DNA from: Haloferax gibbonsii ATCC 33959
Lineage (GTDB): Archaea; Halobacteriota; Halobacteria; Halobacteriales; Haloferacaceae
Direction of reading: 5' to 3'
Length of the DNA: 64,000 nucleotides
Assembly: GCF_000336775.1 (NCBI RefSeq)
Contig: NZ_AOLJ01000012.1
Span: 34,030 to 98,029 of the forward strand
Every line of letters starts with the position of its first letter. Within the stretch, counting starts at the first letter, position 1. Below, piece by piece: positions 16,549-25,629 of the stretch. The notes below the pieces were generated by a model. That model did not search any database. It had not been told where the DNA came from and was given only the letters and a program-made list of their open reading frames with translations. The position numbers were made by a program, and so were the translations under genes.

Positions 16549-19428
16549 TCAGTTGGTCGGTTCTACCTGTTCCGGCGGCGTCGGTGCGGCCCGCTCGCGC
16601 GTCTCGCGGCGGTTCTTCACGGCGAGCGCGCCGAACAGCACCCCACCGACCGCGCGCATGGCGAGGTCGACGGCGACCGTGTCCGGGACGGTCCCGACGA
16701 GTCCGAGGAAGCTCCCGAGGTCGAACGCGGCGTTCAACAGGAGCATCGGGGCCATGAGCAGGAACGCCGAGAGGGCGAACAGGGCCCGTTCGGTCTGCGA
16801 TACGCGGCCGTAGAGGTAGCCGATGACGGTCGCGCCGAGTCCGATGACCCCGATGAAGACGCCCGCGACCGGGATGACCACCTCGGGAACGAAGTAGCCG
16901 ACCTCGGCCACGTCGGCGAACGTGATGACCGCCGCGGACTCGCCCCGTCCGCGGAGGAGCAGGATGCCCGGGGTGAGGGCGAAGGCGAACGGTACGATGG
17001 CCTTGTTGAGCGACAGCGAGAACGCCTTCGTCCCGGTCCGGAACGGATTGGACCGGGCGATGCCCGAGGCGGCGTACGCCGCGACCGCCACCGGCGGTGT
17101 GATGTCCGCTATCACCCCGAAGTAGAGGATGAACAGGTGGGCCGCGAGCAGCGGGATGTCGGAGGACTGCGCGATAGCCGGCCCGAGCAGCGAGACGAGG
17201 ATGATGTACGTCACCGTCGTCGGCATGCCCATGCCGAGGATGATGGAGGCGATGGCGGTGAAAAGCAACAGGAGGACGATAGAGCCGCCGGCGACCGCCT
17301 TGATGAGCGCGGTCAGGTTCGGGCCGAGGCCGGTCGCGCTGACGACGCCGGGGATGATGCCCGCGGCGGCGACGGCGACGACGACCTCGGTCGAGGTGCG
17401 CGCGCCGGAGTCCATCGACTTCCCGATGAACGTCACGTAGCGGAAGACGTTCAGGTCGGACAGCGACGGCCGCGAGACGGCGTTGGCGACGTTGTCGGCC
17501 GCCTCGTCGACCGCGTCGTCGAACTCCAACAGCGGCGAGTCGAGCGCCGGTCGGACGAGCATCACGACGAGGCTGACGAAGATGGCGATGACGCCGAGGT
17601 CGCCCGCGGCGGCGAAGAGCGCGGCGGTCGCGCCGAGCGGCTCGCCGCTTCCGCCCGTGACCGCGTCGATGACGCCGACGCCGGTGGTGACGTACGACCC
17701 GAGTTGCGCGACGAACGCCGCCGCGATAGCGCCCAAGAGGGGCACGCGGGTCCGCTCGCTGTACGCCGCGACGACGGACAGGAGCGCCATGATGGCGATG
17801 AGCGTGAACCACGCCGAGCGCGCGACCGTCAGGCGCTCGACCAGCAGGTAGTACATGAGCAACACGAGCGGGATGAGGTAGAACCACCCGCGGACGAGGT
17901 GCTTTCCGAGGTCGACGACCTCGGAGCGGTCGAGGCCACCGATGCCGGCCCGCGTCGCTTCGAGGTGGACCATCACCCACACGCCGAAGAAGAACACCAC
18001 GGCGGGGATGGCCGCCGCGATGATGATGTCGGAGAAGGGGACGCCGATGAACTCGATCATGAGGAAGGCCGCCGCGCCCATCACCGGCGGGAGAATCTGC
18101 CCGCCGGAGGACGCGGAGGCCTCGACGGCCCCGGCGAACTCGGAGCGGTAGCCGGAGCGCTTCATCAGCGGGATGGTGAACGCGCCGGTCGTCACCGTGT
18201 TGGCGATGGAAGAGCCCGAAATGGTCCCCATGAAGCCGGACGCGAGGATGGACGCCTTCGCCGGGCCGCCCTTGCGGGTCCCGGTCGCGGCGTACGCGAG
18301 GTCGATGAACCACTGGCCGGCCCCCGACATCTCCAGGAACGCCCCGAACAGGATGAAGATGTAGATGAACTGCACGGAGACGGTGACCGGGATGCCGAAG
18401 ACGCCGTTTTCGGTGTTGTACCAGAGGTTCTGGATGATGTTCGCCCACGACCCCTCGGGGATGGAGAGGACGCCGACCAGCGGCATCGACGGCGAGATGA
18501 GGTAGCCGAACCTCGCGTAGACGATGAACGAGGCGACGATGACCATCAGGTAGAACCCGAGCGAGCGGCGGGTCGCCTCCAGGACGAGGAGGACGCCGAC
18601 CGCGCCGAGGAAGAACGGGTAGGACACGTCCGCGAAGGGGAGGACGCCGATGGCCGCGACGACCGCGTCGGCGAGGAAGCCGAGCGGGCCGAGCGTCTCG
18701 GACAGCGAGACGAACGGCGCGCCGAGGTACTCGGCGACCGTCCGGCCGGCTTCGAGGCCGAACACGCGGAGCCGCTGAATCTCGGACCACTCGAACACCA
18801 TGTAGGCCGCCGTGGCGACGGCGAACACGATAAACAGCAGGTCGAGCGGCGTCACGCGCTCGCGCTCCGGGTCGATCGCGAGCCATCGGACGAACCGGCG
18901 GATTCCCGCGGCACCGCGGGTGACCGGGTGGTCCTCACCGAGGTTCGACGCGAGGGTCGGAACGACGCGACTGAGTGCCGCGGCGAACCGACCGTGGCCG
19001 GTCGTCGCCGGGAAGAGGACGAACGCCAGCACGAGCGCGAAGGCGACGTGAATCGAGTTCACCTGCAGGAGTTGGAGCGAACCGAGCGACACCTCGCCGA
19101 CGAGCGGTATCGTCGCGGCGAACTCGAAGCCGCGGGCGGCCAGCCACGACTGGAAGACGGAAAAGGAGATGGCGACGAGCGACGTGAGAATCGCCGCCCA
19201 CCCCGAGAGCGTCCGCTTCCGGTCGATGCCCTCCAGCATCTCCTGTGCCTCTTCTTCGGATAGTTCTTCGTCGGTACTCGCTGCCTCGCGGTCGTCGTCA
19301 GCGGGCGACTCGCCGCCGTCGGTTCGAATCGGCGGGTCGGCCGCCAGCGCGTCGGTCTCCGGGACGGACCGGGAGGCGTCTTCGTCGTCGGGGTCGTCGG
19401 GTCGACCCTCGTCGTGTGTTCGGTTCAT
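16549..19428 (-). CDS. TRAP transporter fused permease (TAXI type)
   Basis: 959-aa membrane protein fusing the small (DctQ-like) and large (DctM-like) permease subunits. After an acidic ~80-residue cytoplasmic tail come about 18-20 hydrophobic segments; typical DctM blocks include GAFLEMSGAGQWFIDLA, SGSSIANTVTTGAFTIPLMK and GMGMPTTVTYIILV. TRAP systems use a sodium gradient, here with the TAXI binding protein encoded two genes upstream. It is the last gene of a three-gene operon, 6 bp after the DUF1850 gene. The substrate is unknown; C4-dicarboxylates and glutamate are possible from other TAXI systems. Confidence 0.93.
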   Translation of the reverse strand: MNRTHDEGRPDDPDDEDASRSVPETDALAADPPIRTDGGESPADDDREAASTDEELSEEEAQEMLEGIDRKRTLSGWAAILTSLVAISFSVFQSWLAARGFEFAATIPLVGEVSLGSLQLLQVNSIHVAFALVLAFVLFPATTGHGRFAAALSRVVPTLASNLGEDHPVTRGAAGIRRFVRWLAIDPERERVTPLDLLFIVFAVATAAYMVFEWSEIQRLRVFGLEAGRTVAEYLGAPFVSLSETLGPLGFLADAVVAAIGVLPFADVSYPFFLGAVGVLLVLEATRRSLGFYLMVIVASFIVYARFGYLISPSMPLVGVLSIPEGSWANIIQNLWYNTENGVFGIPVTVSVQFIYIFILFGAFLEMSGAGQWFIDLAYAATGTRKGGPAKASILASGFMGTISGSSIANTVTTGAFTIPLMKRSGYRSEFAGAVEASASSGGQILPPVMGAAAFLMIEFIGVPFSDIIIAAAIPAVVFFFGVWVMVHLEATRAGIGGLDRSEVVDLGKHLVRGWFYLIPLVLLMYYLLVERLTVARSAWFTLIAIMALLSVVAAYSERTRVPLLGAIAAAFVAQLGSYVTTGVGVIDAVTGGSGEPLGATAALFAAAGDLGVIAIFVSLVVMLVRPALDSPLLEFDDAVDEAADNVANAVSRPSLSDLNVFRYVTFIGKSMDSGARTSTEVVVAVAAAGIIPGVVSATGLGPNLTALIKAVAGGSIVLLLLFTAIASIILGMGMPTTVTYIILVSLLGPAIAQSSDIPLLAAHLFILYFGVIADITPPVAVAAYAASGIARSNPFRTGTKAFSLSLNKAIVPFAFALTPGILLLRGRGESAAVITFADVAEVGYFVPEVVIPVAGVFIGVIGLGATVIGYLYGRVSQTERALFALSAFLLMAPMLLLNAAFDLGSFLGLVGTVPDTVAVDLAMRAVGGVLFGALAVKNRRETRERAAPTPPEQVEPTN

Positions 19429-19434
19429 CGTTGG

Positions 19435-19920
19435 TCAGTGGAGGGCGGCGTCGAGGACGGAGCGGTGCGTGACGTACAGGCGGACCGAGCGCGCGTCGGA
19501 GAGCGCCACGAGGTCGTAGGTCCGGTCACCGACGTGTAGCTTGTGGCCGGCGATGCGGCCGGGCTTGACGTACAGGTCCTCGTAGCTCCCCTCGGGGTCG
19601 AAGACGAACGAGCCGTTTTCGGTCGTCACGTTCGCCCGAGCGGGCAGCCCCGCGCCGTAGGACTTGAACTCCATCTTGGTCATGACGAGTTCGCCGTCCT
19701 GAACCGCGTAGGCGTCGAGGACGCGCGTCTTCTCGACGCTGTGGGTGTATTCGAGCGCGACGGTCGTGTTCTCTTCGACCGGCATCGTCTGTAGTCGCTC
19801 GCCGGTCTCGGCGTCTTCGACGACGAGCACCTGTCCGGCCGGAACGGCGGCGCTCCCGCCGACGGCGACCGCCAGCACCGCGACTACGACGAGGAGACGT
19901 GTGGGAGTCGAATCAAGCAT
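19435..19920 (-). CDS. DUF1850 protein of the TRAP-TAXI operon
   Basis: 161 aa: N-terminal hydrophobic segment (signal or anchor, LLVVVAVLAVAVGGSAAV), then a beta-rich extracellular domain with the DUF1850 pattern EYTHSVEKTRVLDAYAV and the closing RLYVTHRSVLDAAL. DUF1850 genes recur between TAXI binding proteins and fused permeases, so it is probably an accessory or regulatory component of this transporter; its molecular role is not established. 51 bp after the binding-protein gene and 6 bp before the permease gene. Confidence 0.88.
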   Translation of the reverse strand: MLDSTPTRLLVVVAVLAVAVGGSAAVPAGQVLVVEDAETGERLQTMPVEENTTVALEYTHSVEKTRVLDAYAVQDGELVMTKMEFKSYGAGLPARANVTTENGSFVFDPEGSYEDLYVKPGRIAGHKLHVGDRTYDLVALSDARSVRLYVTHRSVLDAALH

Positions 19921-19971
19921 CGAAAGATGGGTAGGAAACCGCTGTTCGAAAGCGAAGCGAAGCGCCCGGGC

Positions 19972-21000
19972 TCAGCCGAAGTAGGCCTGCGCGCCGGGGT
20001 GGAGCTCGATGGACATGCCGTCCTGCGCGCTCTCCTTGGAGATGAAGTCCGTCTTGATGGTGAGTTCGTCGACGTTCTCGAAGATGGCGCTGGTGACCGA
20101 TTCGACGGTCGATTCGGGCTGTTCGGCGTTGGTCGCGATCATCGCCTGCACCGAGACGGTCGGGGCGGGGTTCTCCAGTCCGTAGGTGCCCGACGGAACC
20201 TCGTCGTCGGCGTAGAACGGCGCGGCGTCCTTGACGGCCGTGCGGTTCTCGCCCTCGATGGGGACGATGCGCACGTCCTCGGTCGCGGCGAGTTCCTCGA
20301 TAGCGCCGACCGGCCAGCCGCCGACGACGAACGCGGCGTCGATGTCGCCGTTCTTCAGCTGGTCGGAGGCCTGCGAGAAGCCGGTGTTCTGCTCGCTGTA
20401 GTCCGAGATGCCGAGGGCTTCGAGAATCTGGGTCGCGTTGACCTGCGTCCCGGAGCCGAGGTCGCCGGTGTTGATGGTCGCACCGGAGAGGTCGGACGGC
20501 GTCTCGATGCCCGTGTCGGCGAGCGTGACGACGTGAATCGTCTCGGGGTAGAGCGTGGCGACGCCGCGGAGGTTCTCGACGGGGCTACCCTGGAACGCCT
20601 CGATGCCCTCGCCGTTGCGGGCGAAGTAGGCGACGTCGTTCTGAATCAGCGCGAAGTCCGCGTCGCCGCGGGCGAGGCTGCCGACGTTCTCGACGGACGC
20701 GCCGGTGGACTGCACCTGAATCGTGAAGTCGGTCTGTCCCTCGATGACGGACTTGAACTCGTTCGAGAGGGGGTAGTACGTGCCGCCCGTCCCGCCGGCG
20801 TGCCACGAGAGTCGGCTCTCGGTGCCGCCGTTACCGCCGGATTCGGTCGTCGTCTCCTCGGCGGTGGTGGTATCTTCGCCACCGGATTCGGTCGTCGTCG
20901 TCGTCTCTTCGCCGCCGCCACCGGAACAGCCGGCGAGGCCGGCCAGACCGACGGCACCTGTCGCAGCGATAAACTGTCGGCGGTCAAGCTTCCGAGTCAT
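19972..21000 (-). CDS. TAXI-family TRAP solute-binding lipoprotein
   Basis: 342-aa substrate-binding protein anchored outside the cell. The N-terminus has a twin-arginine signal (DRRQFIAATGAVGLAG) running into a lipobox (LAGC, Cys at about 25), the usual haloarchaeal Tat-lipoprotein layout. A Thr/Glu/Gly-rich linker follows (about residues 26-60). The mature domain has TAXI-type sequence including GGTGGTYYPLSNEFKSVIE, LARGDADFALIQNDVAYFA and GDLGSGTQVNATQILEALG. First gene of the transporter operon, with a well-placed leaderless promoter. Confidence 0.95.
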   Translation of the reverse strand: MTRKLDRRQFIAATGAVGLAGLAGCSGGGGEETTTTTESGGEDTTTAEETTTESGGNGGTESRLSWHAGGTGGTYYPLSNEFKSVIEGQTDFTIQVQSTGASVENVGSLARGDADFALIQNDVAYFARNGEGIEAFQGSPVENLRGVATLYPETIHVVTLADTGIETPSDLSGATINTGDLGSGTQVNATQILEALGISDYSEQNTGFSQASDQLKNGDIDAAFVVGGWPVGAIEELAATEDVRIVPIEGENRTAVKDAAPFYADDEVPSGTYGLENPAPTVSVQAMIATNAEQPESTVESVTSAIFENVDELTIKTDFISKESAQDGMSIELHPGAQAYFG

Positions 21001-21023
21001 ACATCACTATTCGTCACGATACG

Positions 21024-21030
21024 TATTTAT
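21024..21030 (-). promoter_or_regulatory. TRAP operon TATA box
   Basis: On the minus strand ATAAATA lies 27 nt before the ATG of the binding-protein gene, so the transcript should begin at or next to the start codon (leaderless). About 100 bp of AT-rich DNA lies farther upstream and is the likely regulator-binding area. Confidence 0.7.
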
Positions 21031-21250
21031 GGCTGTTCATGTCAACGGCCAACATATCTCTATTTACACACTAATTGTAGTAAATTCTTATCAATGTTAG
21101 AATATTAATTCGCCAACGATACACATACCTGAACTCGCCCTTCTGGGGAGAAATACAATCCTCCGCGGTTCTGATTTCACTTCGACCCGCGTGCCCACCG
21201 CTGTCGGTTTCTCGTTTCTCTGTTCCGTCCGACTCCGGAGTTCGCGGCGG

Positions 21251-21277
21251 ACTTCGACCCGAAACGAAGGGGTTCGG
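21251..21277. repeat. Imperfect direct repeat, copy 1 (copy 2 at 21387-21414)
   Basis: Both copies read ACTTCGACCCGAAA (copy 2 with one extra T) followed by an AG/G-rich run and GGTTCGG, about 136 bp apart. Another ACTTCGACCCG occurs near 21180. Role unknown; could be remnants of a local duplication or binding sites. Confidence 0.45.
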
Positions 21278-21450
21278 CGAGTTGGGTGCCGACCCCGACG
21301 CACCCCGTGCAAACGTCTCTCACAGTAGTCTACGGGGGTACGGTTCGGGACGTTCGACTCGAACTACAGTCGGCCGCCGGCGGGCGACTTTCGACCCGAA
21401 AAGAGGGGGTTCGGACGGCGTTCAGGGGAGTGCGCTCGCGCCCGCGGTCG

Positions 21451-21654
21451 TCAGTCGACGATTATCTCGGAGTCCGTCGAGTCGTCCGACGACTGCTTGG
21501 GCGACATCTGTTCTTCGTACCGGGTTATCCAGTCGGCGAAACAGGTCGGACAGAGTCGCTGGTCGTCCACGGTCGAGCCGTCGACCTGCAACTGGACCGC
21601 GCGGGCGAGGGCGTCTTCGACCGCCCGCCCGCAGCCGTCGCACGGGTCGCTCAT
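21451..21654 (-). CDS. 67-aa zinc-finger protein
   Basis: Small acidic protein with two CxxC pairs, C5-x2-C8 (CDGC) and C35-x2-C38 (CPTC), arranged as a zinc ribbon, followed by a helix (FADWITRYEEQM) and a polar Ser/Asp tail. The architecture is typical of haloarchaeal zinc microproteins; a specific function is not known. It lies 131 bp downstream of upp on the same strand and could share its transcript. Confidence 0.75.
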   Translation of the reverse strand: MSDPCDGCGRAVEDALARAVQLQVDGSTVDDQRLCPTCFADWITRYEEQMSPKQSSDDSTDSEIIVD

Positions 21655-21785
21655 CGTCGGGTTCCTCCGGTGGCGCGAGGTTCGTCCATGCGTCGGAGGT
21701 GCGCGGGCGGTAACTTAGTCGTTACCCGAATTCGGGTCGGCGGCCGGGACGTCCCGCCCGCGAGCCGCGGTGCGAGGAGACCGAG

Positions 21786-22466
21786 CTACGTCGTGCGGAA
21801 CGCCCGGTCGCCGGCGTCGCCCAGCCCGGGGACGATGTAGCCGTCGTCGTCGAGGTAGTCGTCGATGGAGACCGTCAGCAGGTCGACCTCGGGGAACTCG
21901 CTGTCGACGCGGAGCAGACCGTCGGGCGCGGAGACGGCAGAGAGGACGAACAGCTTCTCGGGGTCGACGCCCGCGTTCTCGAGGATGTGGTCGAGGACCG
22001 AGCACATCGTCGAACCGGTCGCGAGCATCGGGTCGGCCACGATGACCGTGTCTTTCTCCGTGATTTCGGGGAGCTTCACGTAGTCGATGGTGATGGGGAA
22101 GCCGCCGTCGTCGTCCATCCCCGCCTCCTCGTCGCGGCCGGCGGAGATGACTCCCTGCTTCGCCCGCGGGAACGCCTTGAGCAGTCCCTCCACGAACGGC
22201 GTCGCGGCGCGGAGCACGTTGATGATGACGACGTTGTCGAGCCCTTTCACGTGCTCGCCGGTCGTCTCGGCCAGCGGGGTCTGGATGGTGACGTACTCGG
22301 TCTCCATCGCGCCGTCGATTATCTCGTAGCCACAGATGCGGCCGAGTTTGACGAGGCCTTTCCGGAAGGCGACCTGCGTCGTCTCCACGTCCCGGAGGCG
22401 CGAGAGCGTGTCCTTCGCCAGCGCGTGCGTGATGAGATACGCGTCGTCTCGGTCTTCGATGGGCAT
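21786..22466 (-). CDS. upp: Uracil phosphoribosyltransferase
   Basis: 226-aa pyrimidine salvage enzyme converting uracil and PRPP to UMP. Visible motifs are the conserved [22 protein letters not shown] block, the PRPP-binding loop [10 protein letters not shown] and the C-terminal uracil-binding segment [22 protein letters not shown]. Length and motifs are complete. Probably monocistronic or followed by the zinc-finger gene. De novo synthesis is represented elsewhere in the window by pyrD. Confidence 0.96.
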   Translation of the reverse strand: MPIEDRDDAYLITHALAKDTLSRLRDVETTQVAFRKGLVKLGRICGYEIIDGAMETEYVTIQTPLAETTGEHVKGLDNVVIINVLRAATPFVEGLLKAFPRAKQGVISAGRDEEAGMDDDGGFPITIDYVKLPEITEKDTVIVADPMLATGSTMCSVLDHILENAGVDPEKLFVLSAVSAPDGLLRVDSEFPEVDLLTVSIDDYLDDDGYIVPGLGDAGDRAFRTT

Positions 22467-22574
22467 CTTACTGAGAAGGCGGTTTCCCGAAGGACATAAA
22501 TGCGGCTATCGGCCGCCAGCGGTGCCCTGCGGGTAGTTCACGCGTAGAATGGTTCGGCGGCGCATCCCGCGGTT

Positions 22575-22811
22575 TCAGTTCGTCACGAGGTACGTGACGG
22601 CCGTGAGCACGAGCGCCGCGGACGCGACGTTGACGACCGAGAAGGCCGCGAGGTCGAGGTACGACAGGCCGTAGACGACGACCGCCGCGAACGCCGTCGA
22701 GAGGACGAGGTTCATGACGAACAGCACCCGCGGGTCGCCCTCGCCCCACTCTATCTCGTCGGCTCCGCGCCCCTCGTCGTCGCTCCCGGCCCCTTCGGCT
22801 TCGCCGCTCAT
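22575..22811 (-). CDS. 78-aa membrane protein coupled to the CobW-type gene
   Basis: Acidic N-terminus (about 30 residues, EIEWGEGDPR) followed by two hydrophobic helices to the C-terminus. The ATG overlaps the stop of the upstream CobW-type GTPase gene by 4 nt, so translation is probably coupled. Physical coupling suggests a role in the same process, perhaps metal handling at the membrane, but no motif shows this. Family not recognised. Confidence 0.65.
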   Translation of the reverse strand: MSGEAEGAGSDDEGRGADEIEWGEGDPRVLFVMNLVLSTAFAAVVVYGLSYLDLAAFSVVNVASAALVLTAVTYLVTN

Positions 22812-24130
22812 CGCCCGCCCTCCGAGGCCGCGCCCGTGGTCGGCACCGACTCGCGCTCCCGGGTCGGCTCCGCGAGCGCGACTTCCTCGCCGGGGTCGGT
22901 CGGGAAGTCGCCGGCGTCCGCGGACGCGCCGGGGTCGAGCAGGTGGGCGTCGAGCGCGGCCGCGAGCGCGTCTTCGTCCATCCCGCGGCCGATGAACACC
23001 AGTTCGGTCCGCCTGTCGCCGTGGTCGTCGTGCCAGTCGAGTTCGGGGTGATTGCGGCGGTAGGTGTCCTGTTCGAACTCGGGGCGCGAGGCGACCCACG
23101 GGCCGGCGGCGGCGACGTACGCCGACGGGCCGGCCTGACTGTAGGTGAAGTGTACGTCCTCGGCCCCGGCGACCCACAGCGAGCCTTTCGCCCGGACGAC
23201 CGAGTCGGGGAGGTCACCGAGGACAGCGGCCGCACCCTCGGGGTCGAGCGGCGCCCGGCGGCGGTAGACGAACGAGGTGACGCCGTAGGTCGCTTCCGCG
23301 TGTGTGGTGTCGTCGTGGTCGTGGTCGCCGTAGCCGCCGTGGTCGTGGTCGCTGTGGTCGCTGTGGTCGTGGTCGCCGTGGCCGCCGTGGCCGTCTCGGT
23401 CGCTCTCGTCTCCTCCCGTATCATTTTCCAACGCCGCCCGCCAGCCGACGGGCGCGTCGGGGTCGTGGAGGTCAGAGAGGAGCAGGTCCGCGTCCACGTC
23501 GCCGCGGGTCGTCTCCACCACGGTCGCGCCGGGACGGAGCGCCTCGACCGCGTCGCGGACCGCGGCGAGTTCCGCGTCGGAGACGAGGTCGCGCTTGTTG
23601 AGGACGACGAGGTCGGCGCTCTCGACCTGCTCGACGAGGAGGTCCGAGAGGGGGCGCACCGAGCCGTCTCCCTCCTCGGCCACGGTCCGGTCGGGGTCGC
23701 CGTCGCCGAAGGTGTCCGCGAAGAGTCTGGCGTCGACGACCGTCGCGAGGCCGGCCACGTCGTAGCGGGCGGCCGCCCGCGAGGCGACGAACAGCCGGGC
23801 GACCGGGCCGGGCTCCGAGACGCCCGAGGCCTCGACGACGAGGTGGTCGAACGACCGCTCGCGCGCGAGGCGGACGACCGCGGTTTCGAGGTCGTCCTGT
23901 AGCTCGCAGCAGATACAGCCGTTCGAGAGTTCGGTCACGCCGTCGCCGACCGCGAGGTCGGACTCCTCGGCGACGAGTTCGGCGTCGACGTTCACGGAAC
24001 CCATGTCGTTGACGAGCACGGCGATGTCCCGGTCGCCGGCGTGTGTCAACAGGTGGTTGAGAAGCGTCGTCTTGCCCGCCCCGAGGCTCCCGCCGAGCAC
24101 CGTCACCGGAATCGTCTCCCCCGCGTTCAT
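22808..24130 (-). CDS. CobW/COG0523-family GTPase (putative zinc metallochaperone)
   Basis: 440-aa G3E-family P-loop GTPase. Walker A is GGSLGAGKT (13-21), the metal-binding CxCC motif is GCICCEL (C72, C74, C75), and the guanine-specificity motif is NKRD (178-181). A loop at about 248-277 has roughly a dozen histidines in DHDH/GHGDHDH repeats, a metal-storage feature. The C-terminal CobW domain follows. Such proteins deliver metals, often zinc under deficiency; cobalt or nickel are alternatives. Divergent from the ArsA operon. A 4-nt overlap links it to the small membrane protein downstream. Confidence 0.9.
   Translation of the reverse strand: MNAGETIPVTVLGGSLGAGKTTLLNHLLTHAGDRDIAVLVNDMGSVNVDAELVAEESDLAVGDGVTELSNGCICCELQDDLETAVVRLARERSFDHLVVEASGVSEPGPVARLFVASRAAARYDVAGLATVVDARLFADTFGDGDPDRTVAEEGDGSVRPLSDLLVEQVESADLVVLNKRDLVSDAELAAVRDAVEALRPGATVVETTRGDVDADLLLSDLHDPDAPVGWRAALENDTGGDESDRDGHGGHGDHDHSDHSDHDHGGYGDHDHDDTTHAEATYGVTSFVYRRRAPLDPEGAAAVLGDLPDSVVRAKGSLWVAGAEDVHFTYSQAGPSAYVAAAGPWVASRPEFEQDTYRRNHPELDWHDDHGDRRTELVFIGRGMDEDALAAALDAHLLDPGASADAGDFPTDPGEEVALAEPTRERESVPTTGAASEGGR
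23311..23395. repeat. Hexanucleotide-like coding repeat (His/Asp/Gly)
   Basis: Tandem GTGGTC/GCCGTG units on the plus strand encode, on the minus strand, the His-rich loop of the CobW-type protein. Such low-complexity DNA is prone to length change by slippage, so loop length may vary between strains. Confidence 0.7.
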
Positions 24131-24231
24131 GGGCGGGCCTACCGGGGCCGCACATATGAAAGCGCAGGTAACCCATGTGGACGTTCGTGAACGATACCCT
24201 TTTGTCCGAAAGCGGGTGAGTGTGTAAACTG

Positions 24232-24528
24232 ATGACGCTCGCCGCGCGCATCGAATCCTTTCGCGAACTCGTCGAAGAGTGGCTCCGCGGCCTCTACCAC
24301 GGGATGATTTCGCACCCCGCCTACGAGAAGATAGAAAAGCAGGCCGAGGACGACGAGGACGCGTTCATGCTCGCGTGCTTCCCCGACGCGTTCGGCATCC
24401 CCTCGCCGATCTCGTACTACACCGCCGAACTGCTCCCGTACCTCGAAGACGAGTTCGAGGCGTGGGAGCGGCGGATGTGGGACCGCGGGTCGCTCCTCGA
24501 ACGCAAGGGTCACCAGTACCACTTCTAA
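24232..24528 (+). CDS. 98-aa protein paired with ArsA ATPase, unknown function
   Basis: Acidic, probably helical protein (RIESFRELVEEWLRGLYHGMIS), with a Pro/aromatic central part (FPDAFGIPSPISYYTAELLPYL) and a His-ending tail. No signal or membrane segment. The stop and the ATG of the ArsA-type gene are separated by a single base, so the pair is an operon. I do not recognise the family; the tight linkage suggests a partner or substrate-linked role for the ATPase. Confidence 0.75.
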   Translation: MTLAARIESFRELVEEWLRGLYHGMISHPAYEKIEKQAEDDEDAFMLACFPDAFGIPSPISYYTAELLPYLEDEFEAWERRMWDRGSLLERKGHQYHF

Positions 24529-24529
24529 C

Positions 24530-25495
24530 ATGCGCAAATTCGTCTTCTTCGGCGGCAAAGGCGGCGTGGGCAAGACGACGATGTCGAGCGCCTACGCGGT
24601 CAAGTGCGCCCGCGACGGCGTCCGGACGCTCCTCGTCTCGACCGACCCGGCCCACAGCACGAGCGACGTGTTCGACCAGTCGTTCACCGACGAGCCCGCG
24701 GCCGTCGCCGGCGAGCCCAACCTCGACGCGATGGAAATCGACCCCGAGACCGAGGTCCGCGAGCACCTCATGGAGACCAAGCGGGCGATGGGCGACCAGG
24801 TCAGCCCCGCGATGGTCAACGAAATCGACCGGCAGATAGAGATGGCCCACCAGACGCCCGGCGCGTACGAGTCGGCGCTGTTCGACCGCTTCATCGACGT
24901 GATGCGCTCCGCGGACGACTACGACCGGGTCGTCTTCGACACCTCGCCGACCGGCGGGACGCTCCGACTGCTCTCGCTGCCGGAGTACCTCGACGGCTGG
25001 ATTCAGCGGCTCCTCCACAAGCGAAAGGAGTCGGTCAAACTGTTCGAGCGCGCGGCCATCGGCAACAACGAACCCCGGCGGATGATGGACGGCGACCCCA
25101 TCATCGCCCGCCTCGAACAGCGCCGCGACGACTTCTCGTTCGCCAAGGAGACGCTTCGGGACGACGCCGCGTTCTTCCTCGTCGTGAACCCCGACGAACT
25201 CTCGCTCCGGGAGACCGAGCGCGCCATCGACCAACTCGACGACTACGGCCTCGACGTGCGCGGCCTCGCGGTCAACCGCCTCACGCCCGAACCCGACCCC
25301 GAGGAGTCCGGGCGGGGCGCGACGTTCTTGCGCGAGCGAGTCAAGACAGAGCGAGCGCGCCTCGACGACCTCCGCGAGAATTTTTCACCGCCGCTCGTCG
25401 CCGCGGTCGAGACGCGGGTCGCCGAGGTCAAAGGCGACTTCCTCGGCGAGGTCGCCGCCGAACTCGACGTCGACACCGCACCCGACGTTCAGTGA
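24530..25495 (+). CDS. ArsA/Get3-family ATPase
   Basis: 321-aa SIMIBI-class P-loop ATPase. The deviant Walker A GGKGGVGKTT (8-17), the switch region STDPAHSTSDVFDQ and the A-loop-like VNRLTP are present. Single-domain length suits a homodimer as in eukaryotic Get3, which escorts tail-anchored proteins; bacterial ArsA arsenite pumps are double-length and linked to ars genes, which are absent here. An archaeal Get3-like targeting role is plausible but not proven. One base separates it from the 98-aa gene upstream. Confidence 0.85.
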   Translation: MRKFVFFGGKGGVGKTTMSSAYAVKCARDGVRTLLVSTDPAHSTSDVFDQSFTDEPAAVAGEPNLDAMEIDPETEVREHLMETKRAMGDQVSPAMVNEIDRQIEMAHQTPGAYESALFDRFIDVMRSADDYDRVVFDTSPTGGTLRLLSLPEYLDGWIQRLLHKRKESVKLFERAAIGNNEPRRMMDGDPIIARLEQRRDDFSFAKETLRDDAAFFLVVNPDELSLRETERAIDQLDDYGLDVRGLAVNRLTPEPDPEESGRGATFLRERVKTERARLDDLRENFSPPLVAAVETRVAEVKGDFLGEVAAELDVDTAPDVQ

Positions 25496-25629
25496 GCCGG
25501 CAAACCGACCGCGCGGTGAGAATTTTCGGCTACTCCGCCGATTGAACGTGTCGTTCGAACACGATACATTCCTATCTATCGTTAACGTTAAGGTGAGCAT
25601 TTTCGTGTCACCGAGTGGGGCAGCGTACC

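Larger units (their letters stand above)
21001..21450. other. Intergenic region upstream of the TRAP operon
   Basis: 450 bp with no convincing gene. 21001-21160 is AT-rich and carries the TRAP promoter. 21180-21450 is GC-rich and contains an imperfect direct repeat (21251-21277 and 21387-21414). Short ORFs in both directions have Arg/Ser-rich, non-haloarchaeal composition and are rejected as genes. Confidence 0.6.

Noticed and set aside
17137..19263. 708-codon plus-strand frame opposite the TRAP permease
   Set aside because: Arg/Glu/Asp/Gly-rich low-complexity mirror of a membrane protein; the minus-strand permease has full family motifs.
21286..21840. 184-codon plus-strand ORF between the TRAP operon and upp
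   Set aside because: Arg/Ser/Pro-rich composition, no motif, and it is antisense to the zinc-finger gene and the start of upp.
23311..23395. CRISPR-like short tandem repeat
   Set aside because: Units are 6 bp, uninterrupted by spacers and inside a coding frame; it encodes a His-rich loop.
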